A stretch of 64,000 nt of DNA from Natronomonas salina (GCF_013391105.1 NZ_CP058335.1:558001-622000); one strand, 5' to 3'. Counted from the first letter of the stretch, positions 19,013 to 27,182 are shown. Numbers and translations are program-made. The notes: a model not told the origin generated them from the letters alone.

Positions 19013-20230
19013 TCAGTGGACTGTGGCGCTGTCACAGGCGCACCCGTCCTGTGGCGAGTCATCGCGTCCGGGTTCCCAACGGACGCTCTCTCCCCACGGG
19101 TTGACGCGACTGGCGATATTCGCCGCCGCGTTAATATCCGCTTGGAATCCCGATACGTGGCAGTCGTCGTTCGAACACACGAACTCCGCTTGCTGACTCC
19201 GCCGACCGAGACGGTTACAGGCATGGCACGTCTGCGAGGTGTACGCCGCATTGACGTACTCAACGCGAATGCCTGCCTCGGTTGCTTTGTCTTCGATTCG
19301 GCCTTGTAGCCGGGCGAACGCCCACGCATGAAGCCGCCGGTTCATGAATTTGCCGTAATCCAGCCGTTCCCGGATGTACGACAGGTCTTCTAGGACAATA
19401 ACCGGATTCTTGAACTGCTGGGCATACTCAATGGCTTGTCGAGACGCCTTCTCGACAATATCTGTGAGGGCGTTTTGGTAGTGGTTGAATCGTTCGTCCA
19501 AGCGCCACTCGGCGGCATCTCGGGACTGAAGCCGCCGAAGTGTAGTGAACATCTCTTTGCGAAGCTGTTGCGCTCGACTGCCGCTGACGAGCAGGGGTTT
19601 CCGTGGCGCGTCGCGTTTGAGGGCACAGCCCGTGATCAACGCGCTCTCGCCTATGTCGAAGCCGACAGGGGTTTCGTCAGTATCGTCCGAGTCAGTCGGT
19701 CCCTCGACCGAGTATTCGACGGTGACGTGCAACTCCCATGACGTGCGGTGACGCTGTAGACGGAGTTCGCCCGCATTTGCACCCTCGGAGAGCAGGTCGA
19801 ACCATAAGGATTCCTGCTCCGGGTTAATCCGAAGCGGGATCCAAAAGTTCGTCCCGCGACCGGGTTGCGGGACTTGCCAGACGTAACCGTGTTCGCGCTC
19901 TTCGGAGTAGTCAAACTTCGCGGCCCGGTTGACGAGTCTAATCGGATGCTCCTCGTCCAACTCCTCGGCATTGAACGTGGAACATAGTTTCGGGACGTAG
20001 GATTTGAGCGCATCTTTGGCTTGGTACGGTAGTTTGTAGGGCGTCACAACTTCATTGACAGCAGACATTGTGTCCGCCCCGTTGTCGAAGGCGTCGTGGA
20101 GTGCTTGACGGTAGATATCCAACAGCCGCTGTAGGCGTTGCTCTTTGCCCGTGGTGGGCGTAGCGAGCGTGGCCTGTAGCGTCTTGGTCACCGTCTCGGA
20201 CACACTACCCATTAGGCTACCGGCACTCAT
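19013..20230 (-). CDS. tnpB: TnpB (OrfB), RNA-guided RuvC-type nuclease of an IS200/IS605 element
   Basis: The intact 405-residue TnpB has all three RuvC acidic residues: D192 in VGFDIGES, E281 in IVLEDLSYIRERL and D365 in FQADINAAANIA. A zinc finger lies before the last one, with C335-x2-C338 and C352-x4-C357. The N-terminal helical domain (about 25-115) would bind guide RNA and target motif. TnpB enzymes cut DNA next to a short motif under guidance of the element's right-end RNA, helping keep the element. The ATG at 20230 was used; an ATG six codons later is possible. Confidence 0.93.
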   Translation of the reverse strand: MSAGSLMGSVSETVTKTLQATLATPTTGKEQRLQRLLDIYRQALHDAFDNGADTMSAVNEVVTPYKLPYQAKDALKSYVPKLCSTFNAEELDEEHPIRLVNRAAKFDYSEEREHGYVWQVPQPGRGTNFWIPLRINPEQESLWFDLLSEGANAGELRLQRHRTSWELHVTVEYSVEGPTDSDDTDETPVGFDIGESALITGCALKRDAPRKPLLVSGSRAQQLRKEMFTTLRRLQSRDAAEWRLDERFNHYQNALTDIVEKASRQAIEYAQQFKNPVIVLEDLSYIRERLDYGKFMNRRLHAWAFARLQGRIEDKATEAGIRVEYVNAAYTSQTCHACNRLGRRSQQAEFVCSNDDCHVSGFQADINAAANIASRVNPWGESVRWEPGRDDSPQDGCACDSATVH

Positions 20231-20257
20231 AAATGTAACATTGATGTAACATTAGTT

Positions 20258-20398
20258 GTGAAATACGTCAAGATAGAGTTCGATGACGAATCGCAATACA
20301 AGAGTCTGAGAGAGACGAAGAAACACCACGGGCTTACGTGGAAAGGAATGCTACTCCATGCTCAGAAGGAATTGGATTCCGACCCGACCACCAGATAG
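20258..20398 (+). CDS. Small ORF divergent from tnpB, 46 residues, unknown
   Basis: A GTG-start frame encodes a charged 46-residue protein with KYVKIEFDDESQYKSLRE, then HHGLTWKGMLLHAQKEL. Its length and pattern (one strand, then two amphipathic helices) resemble a ribbon-helix-helix protein. It is transcribed away from tnpB, 27 bases from its start. From memory, similar short proteins accompany tnpB in other haloarchaeal elements. A role in controlling tnpB is a guess from position. Confidence 0.5.
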   Translation: MKYVKIEFDDESQYKSLRETKKHHGLTWKGMLLHAQKELDSDPTTR

Positions 20399-20549
20399 CG
20401 GTTGTCCAGTATCGTGGCGCTTATCCGCAGGTCCAATGGCTGGGATTCCGTACTAGGTAGCTGGTCTCACTATCGTCAGTGGGGTGTGTACTATAGCGTA
20501 TGTGCTTCCTTCCAAGGCAAAAATTCGCAAGTTTCCACGCTGCATCTCG

Positions 20550-20792
20550 ACGACGACGCCGGGCGTCGTCGTCGCGCTCGCGCTCGTCACCATCCTCTCC
20601 GTCCAGGGGTTCGGATTCCTGTTGCCCGGCGAGATCCGGATGTACCGCGAGATGCAGTCGGCCGACCCGGACTCGTCGGCCATCGCGGCCATCGGCAAGC
20701 AGAATGCCGCGCTGGGCGGCGTCCAGGGGCTTGTTCAGCTACTGTTAATCCTCGATATGGTGTATCTGCGCTGGGGCGGCTTCCCGGTCTGA
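20550..20792 (+). pseudogene. 3' remnant of the interrupted membrane-protein gene
   Basis: The frame from about TTPGVVVALALV onward encodes a helix, the loop LLPGEIRMYREMQSADPD, a conserved-looking IGKQNAALGGVQG and a final helix ending LRWGGFPV before the stop. It is the C-terminal end of the same protein whose N-terminal end lies at 18713-18899. The reading frame continues upstream into element-derived sequence, so the exact junction is uncertain. Confidence 0.7.
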
Positions 20793-20819
20793 GCACCCAG
20801 TGACGACCCTGCAATGAGC

Positions 20820-21797
20820 TCAGTCGTCGGTTGGCGTCGGTTCGCCCGACGCCTCCTCGTCCATGTCGACGTCCGGCAGCAGGCCGATCTCGGCGGCCGT
20901 GTCGCGTTCCTCGCCGGTGACCATGAACGCGACGTCGTCGATGATGACCAGCAGCTCCGGGAGTTCCCGGATGACGAACCACGCGATGCCGACGAGCGCG
21001 ACGACGGAGAGCGTCTGGCTGATGACGCCCTCGGCGACGATGTGGGAGACCATGTAGGGGTCGGAGGCGCCGAAGAGGTCCATCAGGTAGGGCGCATACC
21101 AGCCGTCGAACCACTGGCGACCGAACGCCAGTCCGATGAACGTCGTCCGGACGATGTTGAGGAGGTAGATGATCGGGATGGCGATGGCGAGTGCCCTAAA
21201 TTTCCGGCGCCACGGCGCACGGACCGCGGCGATACAGCCGGCGAAGATGGCCATACTGCCCAGTGCGGTGCAGGCCATCACGATGTTGTAGACGATGCCG
21301 CCATGACTGGGATCCGCGGTCGGGAAGAAGAACGCGGCGTCGAAGCCGGCGTAGGCTTCGCGGTCGGCGCTGATCGGTCGGCGGGTCGGCTCGTAACCGA
21401 GGAGATCCATCGTCGTCGCGGTCTGGTTGGCGACGTGCTCGACGAGCACCTGGCGGACGATCGGGATGGTCTCTGCGGGCAGGTAAATCAGGCCCATCAC
21501 GGCGACTGCACGCGTGAGGACGAACAGCGAGTCGCGGCCGCCCGCGACGAGGTAGCCGGCATAGATGCAGGCCGGGACGCCGACGAGTGCGAGGATGGCC
21601 TCGACGAAGCTGTTCTGGGCGAAGAAGAAATGAGGCGCGAGCAGCAGCCAGAAGGCGGCGAACAGCACCCATCCGCCCCCGACGACGTAGCGTGCGGCCT
21701 CGGGGAAGCGCCGCTCGGCGAGAGCGCCGCCGCCGAACAGCGCGACGAGGAGCCACGCTAGCGGGTCCGTCACGGCCAGGACGTCGAACGGGAGCAT
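20820..21797 (-). CDS. Archaeosortase family protein, variant active site
   Basis: This 325-residue polytopic membrane protein of the exosortase/archaeosortase family has about eight helices. Archaeosortases cleave surface proteins near C-terminal PGF-type signals and enable lipid attachment. The catalytic Cys is C176 (VMACTALGSMAIF) and the second residue is R217 (LLNIVRTTF). At the third site this protein has SHIVAEGVISQ: a His (H252), but Gly257 where its neighbour paralogue has Arg in ADRVLSQ. The start is the ATG before LPFDVLAVTDPLAW. It diverges from the transglutaminase-like gene, and a second archaeosortase lies 1.8 kb away. Confidence 0.85.
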   Translation of the reverse strand: MLPFDVLAVTDPLAWLLVALFGGGALAERRFPEAARYVVGGGWVLFAAFWLLLAPHFFFAQNSFVEAILALVGVPACIYAGYLVAGGRDSLFVLTRAVAVMGLIYLPAETIPIVRQVLVEHVANQTATTMDLLGYEPTRRPISADREAYAGFDAAFFFPTADPSHGGIVYNIVMACTALGSMAIFAGCIAAVRAPWRRKFRALAIAIPIIYLLNIVRTTFIGLAFGRQWFDGWYAPYLMDLFGASDPYMVSHIVAEGVISQTLSVVALVGIAWFVIRELPELLVIIDDVAFMVTGEERDTAAEIGLLPDVDMDEEASGEPTPTDD

Positions 21798-21915
21798 CGA
21801 TGTCTGTTCGACCGATGGACTGGTCGAGTAAAGTTCTTGTCGGCCCCCACAGCTGGGAACTCGGGGCGGTGAGCGAGGGAGAAAGGCTTTGCCGACCGAC
21901 CGACAACGCCGGGAT

Positions 21916-22905
21916 ATGCGACGGCGACGCTTCCTCGGACTCGCCGGCGGCGGGGCCGCAGCCCTCGTCGGCGGCGTCGCCGTGGACAACGTCATGCTCG
22001 GCTACGGGACAGTCTCCGGGACCAACCTCACCGAACAGGACCTGGCCGCGAAAGCCAACGAGCGACTCGGCCCGGTCGAGGGCCGGACGCTCCAACTCGA
22101 CGGAACGACCGTCGGCATCCACGATGATCGACTCGATGTCAGCGACGACTCGCTGTCGTGGGCTGCAGATGCCGATGAGATCGAACAGGTGGAGCAGGAC
22201 CAGGGGATCGAGTCGGGGACTCTCGCCGGACTGGTCGCCGACATCCCGACGCTCTGGGCGGAGGACCACGTCGTCGAACCCGTGAAGGCCGAGACCTTCT
22301 TCGACCGTGCAGCCGCCTCGGAAACGCGCCCTGAGACCGTCGAGGCGCTCCGCGGCCCGCGAATCAGGGATGTCTCTCCCAAGGTCGTCGAAGCGTTCGC
22401 TGACGTCGACCCAGCGGATCCACGCGAGATGGCTTACGGGTTCGTCGACGCCTTCCGCGAGCACACCTTCTACGACGCCCCGCGGTATGTCGCGGGCGCC
22501 ATCGAGGACAACGTCCTCAGGAAGACCGTCGAGCTCCGTGAGCCATTCGACCAGCCGACGGACTTCGAGACGCTTCTCGAGGGGGAGAACGCGGGCTTCT
22601 TCTGCTACGACTTCGTCTACCGCTCCCTCGAGGCGTTCCACGCGGTCCCAGCCGCCGAGCAGACCATCCCGGTCGTCGGTGCGTACGTCCGCGACTCGCG
22701 GCACAAACACGCCTACACGGGGCTCGCGACGGTCACGCGGGAGAACGATGGACAGCTCACGCTCCTGCTCACGTTCCTCGATTACACGCCGACGACGACG
22801 GCCCACAGCTTCGGGGTGACGCGGCTAATCGGCGACGACCCGAACGCCTACACCGACGGCCACCGGACGACCGACATGTTCTGGAACAAGCCGACGTACA
22901 TCTAG
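21916..22905 (+). CDS. Tat-exported transglutaminase-like protein
   Basis: The 329-residue protein starts with a twin-arginine signal (RRRRFLGLAGGGAAALVGG). The C-terminal half has a pattern fitting a transglutaminase-like Cys-His-Asp triad: C230 in GFFCYDFVYRSLEAF, H265 in HKHAYTGLATV and D289 in FLDYTPT, spaced 35 and 24 residues. The middle region is acidic and unassigned. The fold is inferred from motif spacing only. It diverges from the variant archaeosortase across 118 bases, suggesting a linked role at the cell surface. An in-frame TTG nine codons upstream is an alternative start. Confidence 0.6.
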   Translation: MRRRRFLGLAGGGAAALVGGVAVDNVMLGYGTVSGTNLTEQDLAAKANERLGPVEGRTLQLDGTTVGIHDDRLDVSDDSLSWAADADEIEQVEQDQGIESGTLAGLVADIPTLWAEDHVVEPVKAETFFDRAAASETRPETVEALRGPRIRDVSPKVVEAFADVDPADPREMAYGFVDAFREHTFYDAPRYVAGAIEDNVLRKTVELREPFDQPTDFETLLEGENAGFFCYDFVYRSLEAFHAVPAAEQTIPVVGAYVRDSRHKHAYTGLATVTRENDGQLTLLLTFLDYTPTTTAHSFGVTRLIGDDPNAYTDGHRTTDMFWNKPTYI

Positions 22906-23195
22906 ATCCGATCGAGGTCTCGTTCCAGGTCCTGGGTGCTGTAGCCAACATCGATCCCTTCCTCGGCGGCGAGCGTAACCATCTCTACGTACGAGACGTC
23001 GGCTGTCTCGGCTGCTTTCCGAATCGAGACGCTATAATCAGCAAGCTGCTCTAATGCCCGCTCGGTCTGCCAGTTAGCCAATCCATCTCGGATAAGACGT
23101 CGAAGGACCACCGTGCGATCCACATCCCATTCTGCCTCGAGTTCTGCAAGCGTCTCTGCGTCGGCCTCCGAGAGACGAGTCGTTACTGTCCTCAT
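22902..23195 (-). CDS. UPF0175-type antitoxin-like protein, no toxin partner
   Basis: The 97-residue protein has an N-terminal ribbon-helix-helix-like part (TVTTRLSEADAETLAELEAE and VVLRRLIRDGLANW). The UPF0175 tail follows (SIRKAAETADVSYVEMVTLAAEEGIDVGYSTQDLERDL). UPF0175 proteins usually precede a DUF3368 PIN-like toxin, but the next gene here is convergent and unrelated, so this copy is an orphan. Its stop codon shares the bases CTAG with the stop of the transglutaminase-like gene on the other strand. Confidence 0.75.
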   Translation of the reverse strand: MRTVTTRLSEADAETLAELEAEWDVDRTVVLRRLIRDGLANWQTERALEQLADYSVSIRKAAETADVSYVEMVTLAAEEGIDVGYSTQDLERDLDRI

Positions 23196-23252
23196 CGTAT
23201 TCAGATTACGTGAAGGATTGCTATCCGTATTAGCTAAATTGAGGGTCGGGTT

Positions 23253-23384
23253 TCAGGCGTCGGAGTTGTCTGCCTCCTGCTCCAGCAGATCACGGATCCG
23301 GTCGAAGTGTTCACTGATGCGGTCGGGCATCGATTCGAACTCCCCCTCACTCACAGGACGCTCCTGTCTTTCACTTCGTGCCAT
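23253..23384 (-). CDS. 43-residue charged protein, unknown
   Basis: An ATG frame encodes MARSERQERPVSEGEF followed by an amphipathic helix (DRISEHFDRIRDLLEQEAD). It overlaps the end of the preceding small ORF by 34 bases and lies 57 bases before the UPF0175 gene, all in one direction after the archaeosortase. Acidic haloarchaeal composition supports it, but no family is recognised. Confidence 0.45.
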   Translation of the reverse strand: MARSERQERPVSEGEFESMPDRISEHFDRIRDLLEQEADNSDA

Positions 23385-23557
23385 GTCTCGTACCTCTTGA
23401 AAAATCGTTCGACGTTCTCGTGTAAATCTTCTTCGACGGCATCGAAGCCATCGTTTACGGGCATCGGCGGGGAAACCACTTCCGACTGGAGTTTCTCTCC
23501 ATCACGGTAGACATCTCGGTGCAGGCTTTCCTGAGTTACTGATTGGTAATCACTCAA
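23351..23557 (-). CDS. 68-residue protein coupled to archaeosortase by a TTGA overlap, unknown
   Basis: The frame begins with TTG overlapping the TGA stop of the upstream archaeosortase gene (TTGA), a classic coupling arrangement although the start codon is rare. The product is acidic with one long helix (DAVEEDLHENVERFFKRYETWHEVKD) and no membrane segment. A DNA-binding or toxin/antitoxin role is possible given the UPF0175 gene downstream; nothing shows it directly. Confidence 0.5.
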   Translation of the reverse strand: MSDYQSVTQESLHRDVYRDGEKLQSEVVSPPMPVNDGFDAVEEDLHENVERFFKRYETWHEVKDRSVL

Positions 23558-24513
23558 TCACTGTGTGTCGCGTCGGGGTCTTCGACGCTCGGAGCTCTCG
23601 ATCGGAGCTCGACCTCACTCCCGGTGAGCAGGTAGAGGAGTTCCTCGGCGATGTCGAGAATCTCTGGGACCCACCGCGAGATCAACCAGGCGACGCCGAC
23701 GAGTGCGACGACGGCGAGGCTCTGTGAGAGGACTCGGTCCGCGAAGAAGAACGACACCCGCGCGGGATCAGACAACCCGAAGGCGGCTATCACGGGGCCT
23801 TCGATCCAGGAGACGGTGAACCACTGGTAGGCGTTCGCCACTGCGATGAAGACGTTCCGGAAGATGTTGAGCACCCAGATGACGCCGACGGAGACAGCGA
23901 CGCCGACAGCCTTGCGCCGTAGCGGCGCTTGCACCGCAGCGATGAGCCCCCCGAACATCGCCATGCTCTCGATGCCCGTACAGGCGAAGACGACGCGGGT
24001 GTCGTTGACGCCCGCGACGTCATTGTCGAAGGTGTTCGTCAGCGTGCCGCCCAGCTCGCCCTGCCCCTCTGTGAGGGTGATGCGGTCGAAACCGAGCGCG
24101 TCGATGAAGAAGTACGACTGCTGGGCGACGACCTCGATGAGCAGGCCGCGGGCCCACGCCGACATCAGGAACGGCATGTAGATGAGACCCATATACGCGA
24201 TTCCGCGTGAGAGCACCAGCAGCGAGTCACGACCCTGCAGGAGGAGCCAGCCAACGTACAGACAGCCAGGCACGGCGACGAACAGCAGCAGCGTCTCGAC
24301 GATGCTGCGATGGACGAACGCGAAGTGCTGGATCAACAGCAACCAGAACAGCGCGAACAGCCACCACGCGCCGACGGTCGTTCGGCGAGCAATCTCGCGG
24401 CGGTCGGTCCACTCCGCTAGCGCGCCCGCGAGGAAGGCCCCGATGACGACCCAGGCGAGGACATCGGTGATCGGGATGACCACCGGCTCGGTCAGCCATT
24501 CGGGGACGTTCAT
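23554..24513 (-). CDS. artA: Archaeosortase ArtA
   Basis: The 319-residue polytopic enzyme has the archaeosortase A pattern: C178 in VVFACTGIESMAMF, R219 in VLNIFRNVFI and R260 in FFFADRVLSQS. These fit the Cys-Arg-Arg set I recall for Haloferax volcanii ArtA. ArtA removes the C-terminal helix of PGF-CTERM proteins and couples anchoring to lipid. About eight membrane helices are visible, with the catalytic residues near the outer face. The gene lies 172 bases downstream of the S-layer glycoprotein gene in the same direction, so enzyme and probable substrate are neighbours. Confidence 0.88.
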   Translation of the reverse strand: MNVPEWLTEPVVIPITDVLAWVVIGAFLAGALAEWTDRREIARRTTVGAWWLFALFWLLLIQHFAFVHRSIVETLLLFVAVPGCLYVGWLLLQGRDSLLVLSRGIAYMGLIYMPFLMSAWARGLLIEVVAQQSYFFIDALGFDRITLTEGQGELGGTLTNTFDNDVAGVNDTRVVFACTGIESMAMFGGLIAAVQAPLRRKAVGVAVSVGVIWVLNIFRNVFIAVANAYQWFTVSWIEGPVIAAFGLSDPARVSFFFADRVLSQSLAVVALVGVAWLISRWVPEILDIAEELLYLLTGSEVELRSRAPSVEDPDATHSD

Positions 24514-24686
24514 TACCGAATTCTACAGCAGGACGAGTATATGTCTTGTTGTCCAGTCAGTGGATTGACGCCACGACAGCCGGGCGAACAGTGTGACTGC
24601 ACACCTGTCGACGGTCGCGTCGCTCTCGGTATAGCACGCGAAAGAATGGAACCGCAAACCGCGAAGACCGGCCCGGTTCCGGTTAG

Positions 24687-27182
24687 TTAGAAGTCGTTGC
24701 GTCGGGCAGCGAGGAGCGCCGCACCGAGGAGGGCGATCAGCGCGATGACCGCGCCGAAGCCAGCCTGGTCCTCTCCGCCGTCGTCGCTACCACTGTCGTC
24801 GGTAGCGGTCTCGGTGTCGTCACCGCCCGGAGCCTCCTCCGTACCGGTCGGAGTCTCCGTGCCGTTGTTGGTGTCGTCCGAGAACGTCACGGAGGCGGAG
24901 TCGGAGATAGCTTCCCCGTCCTCGTCCGTGTACTCGGAGTCGTCGTCACCCTCGGAGTCGACGAAGTCGAACTCCTGGTTGTCGTTGGTGTCCTGGTAGA
25001 CCACAGCGAAGAGGTCCGTCTCTTCCGTGATCGGCTCGTCCAGCTGAACCTCGACGTCAGAGTTCTCACCCTCACTGAGGTACTCGCTGGAGCCCAGGTA
25101 GCTGTCGAAGGCGGCGCCGTCCTCGAGCGAGGAGTCGTGGATAGCCACGAAGCCGCCCTGCGGGACGTCGACGCTGTCAACAGTGACCGAGCTGACCTCG
25201 TCGCCCTCTGCTTCAACGTCGCTGAGGGAGACGGAGGCCTGTGCCGCTTCACCGACGCGACCGGGCGTCTCAGAGTCGAAGTTCTCGTTGGGGATCGTCA
25301 CCTGGAACTCCTGCTCAGACTCAACGTCCGAGAAGTCGAACTCACCGGAGAAGGTGCCGTCTTCACCGACCGTTGCGGTAGCGGTCTTGAGGAACGGGTT
25401 CTCACCAGTCGCTCGGGCACGGATGTTGAATTCCGTACCGGGTGCGACGGACGTCTCACCGGAGATCTCTGCGTTCTCGGACGCCGAGACGACTACCTCG
25501 TCGCCCTCGGTGTCGAACTCAGCGCTTCGCTCGACGAGACCGAAGTCATCGTTGACCGACTCAACGTCATCCGAGCTCTCGATGTACTCGTATTCACTCG
25601 TGACATCGAAGGAGGCGTTGAACTCGTCACCTTCACTGATGTCACCGTCCGGCTGCAGGCCAGCCGTATCGATGGCCACGTAGAACGTGTCGTTGTCCGC
25701 GTCCTGAATGACGCGCGTCGTCGAGTCCTCGAGATTGACAGTAGTGGGAGCCTGGTTCGTACCAGGGTTAGTCTGCTCGATGGTCAGGTCGAGTCCGTTC
25801 TCGGTAGCAAGGAACTGCTCGGGATTATCCATCTGCGCACCGAACAGACCGTAGATACCGGATGCTTCGACCTCCACGAGGAGCGCATCCTGCATCGCGA
25901 TGTCACTGGATTCAGTGACACTACCGTCTTCCTGACCCTCTCGGATCTCAGCTGCCGAGCTAAGTTCGCTGTAATCAGGTGCAGTGTGGACCGTCAGACC
26001 GTCGGTCGAACGCTCCTGAATGTCCAGCGCAGCAACGTCGTATTCTTCGTTGTCAGCAGGGTTGCTGGCGACGATATCGTAGAGACCCATCTCGAGGGGG
26101 TTCTCCGTACCGTCCACACGTTCCGTAGCTCGGTGATCGGTCTCAATCGTACCTTCTTCAGCAGTGAAGACCTCTTCCAGAGCGGCATCATTCCAGCCGC
26201 CGGCCTCGTAGGTGTTCATGTTAATGACGACCTCGCCGTCCTCGTTCGGAGAGACGACGAGATTGGCCTCGTACGAGACGTCGTCCGAGTTACCAACCGT
26301 CACATTGAACGTTTCGAGTTCCTGGGATTCCAGGGAAATCGTAGCGTTGTCACCTCGAGCCTCTTCGAAGACAGGCTGGGTGAAGTCAGCGTCCGCGTCG
26401 ATATCCTCATCTACGGTGAGGGTAGCGGTGTCGCTCGCGGAGGTGTCTGTGACATCAACGTTGAAGACGTAGTCACCAGGTTCAATGTCAGCCTGACCGA
26501 CGTTAGCCGTCAGGTCATCAGAGGTGGTCGGGACGATGATGCCATCGTCCGTTTCCTCGTAGTCCGCGTTGTTGAAGAGATTCTGGAGCTGACCGACGCT
26601 CAGGTTGTCAGAGGAGATCTCGAGATTGTGCTCAGCGGAACGGCCAGTGCTGAGTTCAAGCTCGGAAGTCCCCTCCTGGGAGACAGCATCCGGCGACCAG
26701 GATGCATCAAGATCCTGAACGAGGAACTCAATAGCCTCGTTGGTATCGTCCGTGTTAAGGCCGGATTCAGCACCGTCGGCCCCAGTTTCGACAACATCTT
26801 CGTTACTTCGTCCATCCTTGGTGATCACATACTCACCCTCGAAATCACTCGTATCGATGTGAGCATAGTACTCATTCGTGTCGTCCGTTTGACTGAAGGC
26901 CACCCTTCGGACGGCCTGTCCAACGGGCTCCGAGGATTGAGAGTCGTATTCTCGGATGGTGTAAGTAGTCGTTGTCGGGTCATCTGCCGGTTCGAAGTAC
27001 AGGGACTGACCCTGCCACTTCCCGGACTGAGTTTCCCAGGTATCATCGGCCTGGTCACTCGCGTCGTCCAAGTTGCCTTGCGCAACAGCACTTCCACCGA
27101 ACGCGACGGCACCTGAGAAGACCCAGAGAACCATCAGCGCGGCAAAGAAGGCCGCACGCAGCTTGTTATTGTTTCGTGTCAT
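24687..27182 (-). CDS. csg: S-layer glycoprotein
   Basis: The 831-residue secreted protein has the size and plan of haloarchaeal S-layer glycoproteins. The halo-surface signal peptide (KLRAAFFAALMVLWVFSGAVAF) ends near AVAQ, with the mature chain starting GNLDDASDQ. A series of beta-rich domains has several N-x-S/T sites. A Thr/Glu/Asp-rich stalk (about 760-805) leads to a C-terminal helix and RRNDF. The anchor begins QAGFGAVIALIALLGAALLAARR, so the usual PGF motif reads AGF. I used the ATG before TRNNNK; the upstream frame is leader DNA. Local GC is a little lower than in neighbours, as often in highly expressed surface genes. Confidence 0.85.
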   Translation of the reverse strand: MTRNNNKLRAAFFAALMVLWVFSGAVAFGGSAVAQGNLDDASDQADDTWETQSGKWQGQSLYFEPADDPTTTTYTIREYDSQSSEPVGQAVRRVAFSQTDDTNEYYAHIDTSDFEGEYVITKDGRSNEDVVETGADGAESGLNTDDTNEAIEFLVQDLDASWSPDAVSQEGTSELELSTGRSAEHNLEISSDNLSVGQLQNLFNNADYEETDDGIIVPTTSDDLTANVGQADIEPGDYVFNVDVTDTSASDTATLTVDEDIDADADFTQPVFEEARGDNATISLESQELETFNVTVGNSDDVSYEANLVVSPNEDGEVVINMNTYEAGGWNDAALEEVFTAEEGTIETDHRATERVDGTENPLEMGLYDIVASNPADNEEYDVAALDIQERSTDGLTVHTAPDYSELSSAAEIREGQEDGSVTESSDIAMQDALLVEVEASGIYGLFGAQMDNPEQFLATENGLDLTIEQTNPGTNQAPTTVNLEDSTTRVIQDADNDTFYVAIDTAGLQPDGDISEGDEFNASFDVTSEYEYIESSDDVESVNDDFGLVERSAEFDTEGDEVVVSASENAEISGETSVAPGTEFNIRARATGENPFLKTATATVGEDGTFSGEFDFSDVESEQEFQVTIPNENFDSETPGRVGEAAQASVSLSDVEAEGDEVSSVTVDSVDVPQGGFVAIHDSSLEDGAAFDSYLGSSEYLSEGENSDVEVQLDEPITEETDLFAVVYQDTNDNQEFDFVDSEGDDDSEYTDEDGEAISDSASVTFSDDTNNGTETPTGTEEAPGGDDTETATDDSGSDDGGEDQAGFGAVIALIALLGAALLAARRNDF

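Larger units (their letters stand above)
18900..20545 (-). mobile_element. IS200/IS605-type element carrying tnpB only (element 1)
   Basis: The element interrupts a membrane-protein gene and carries tnpB plus a small divergent ORF, but no Y1 tnpA. The right end (low-coordinate side) shows two hairpins and the tip GGAGGATGTCA on the minus strand, the same tip as element 2. The left boundary is set only approximately, where host coding sequence resumes near 20545. Without tnpA it would need a transposase in trans. Confidence 0.75.
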
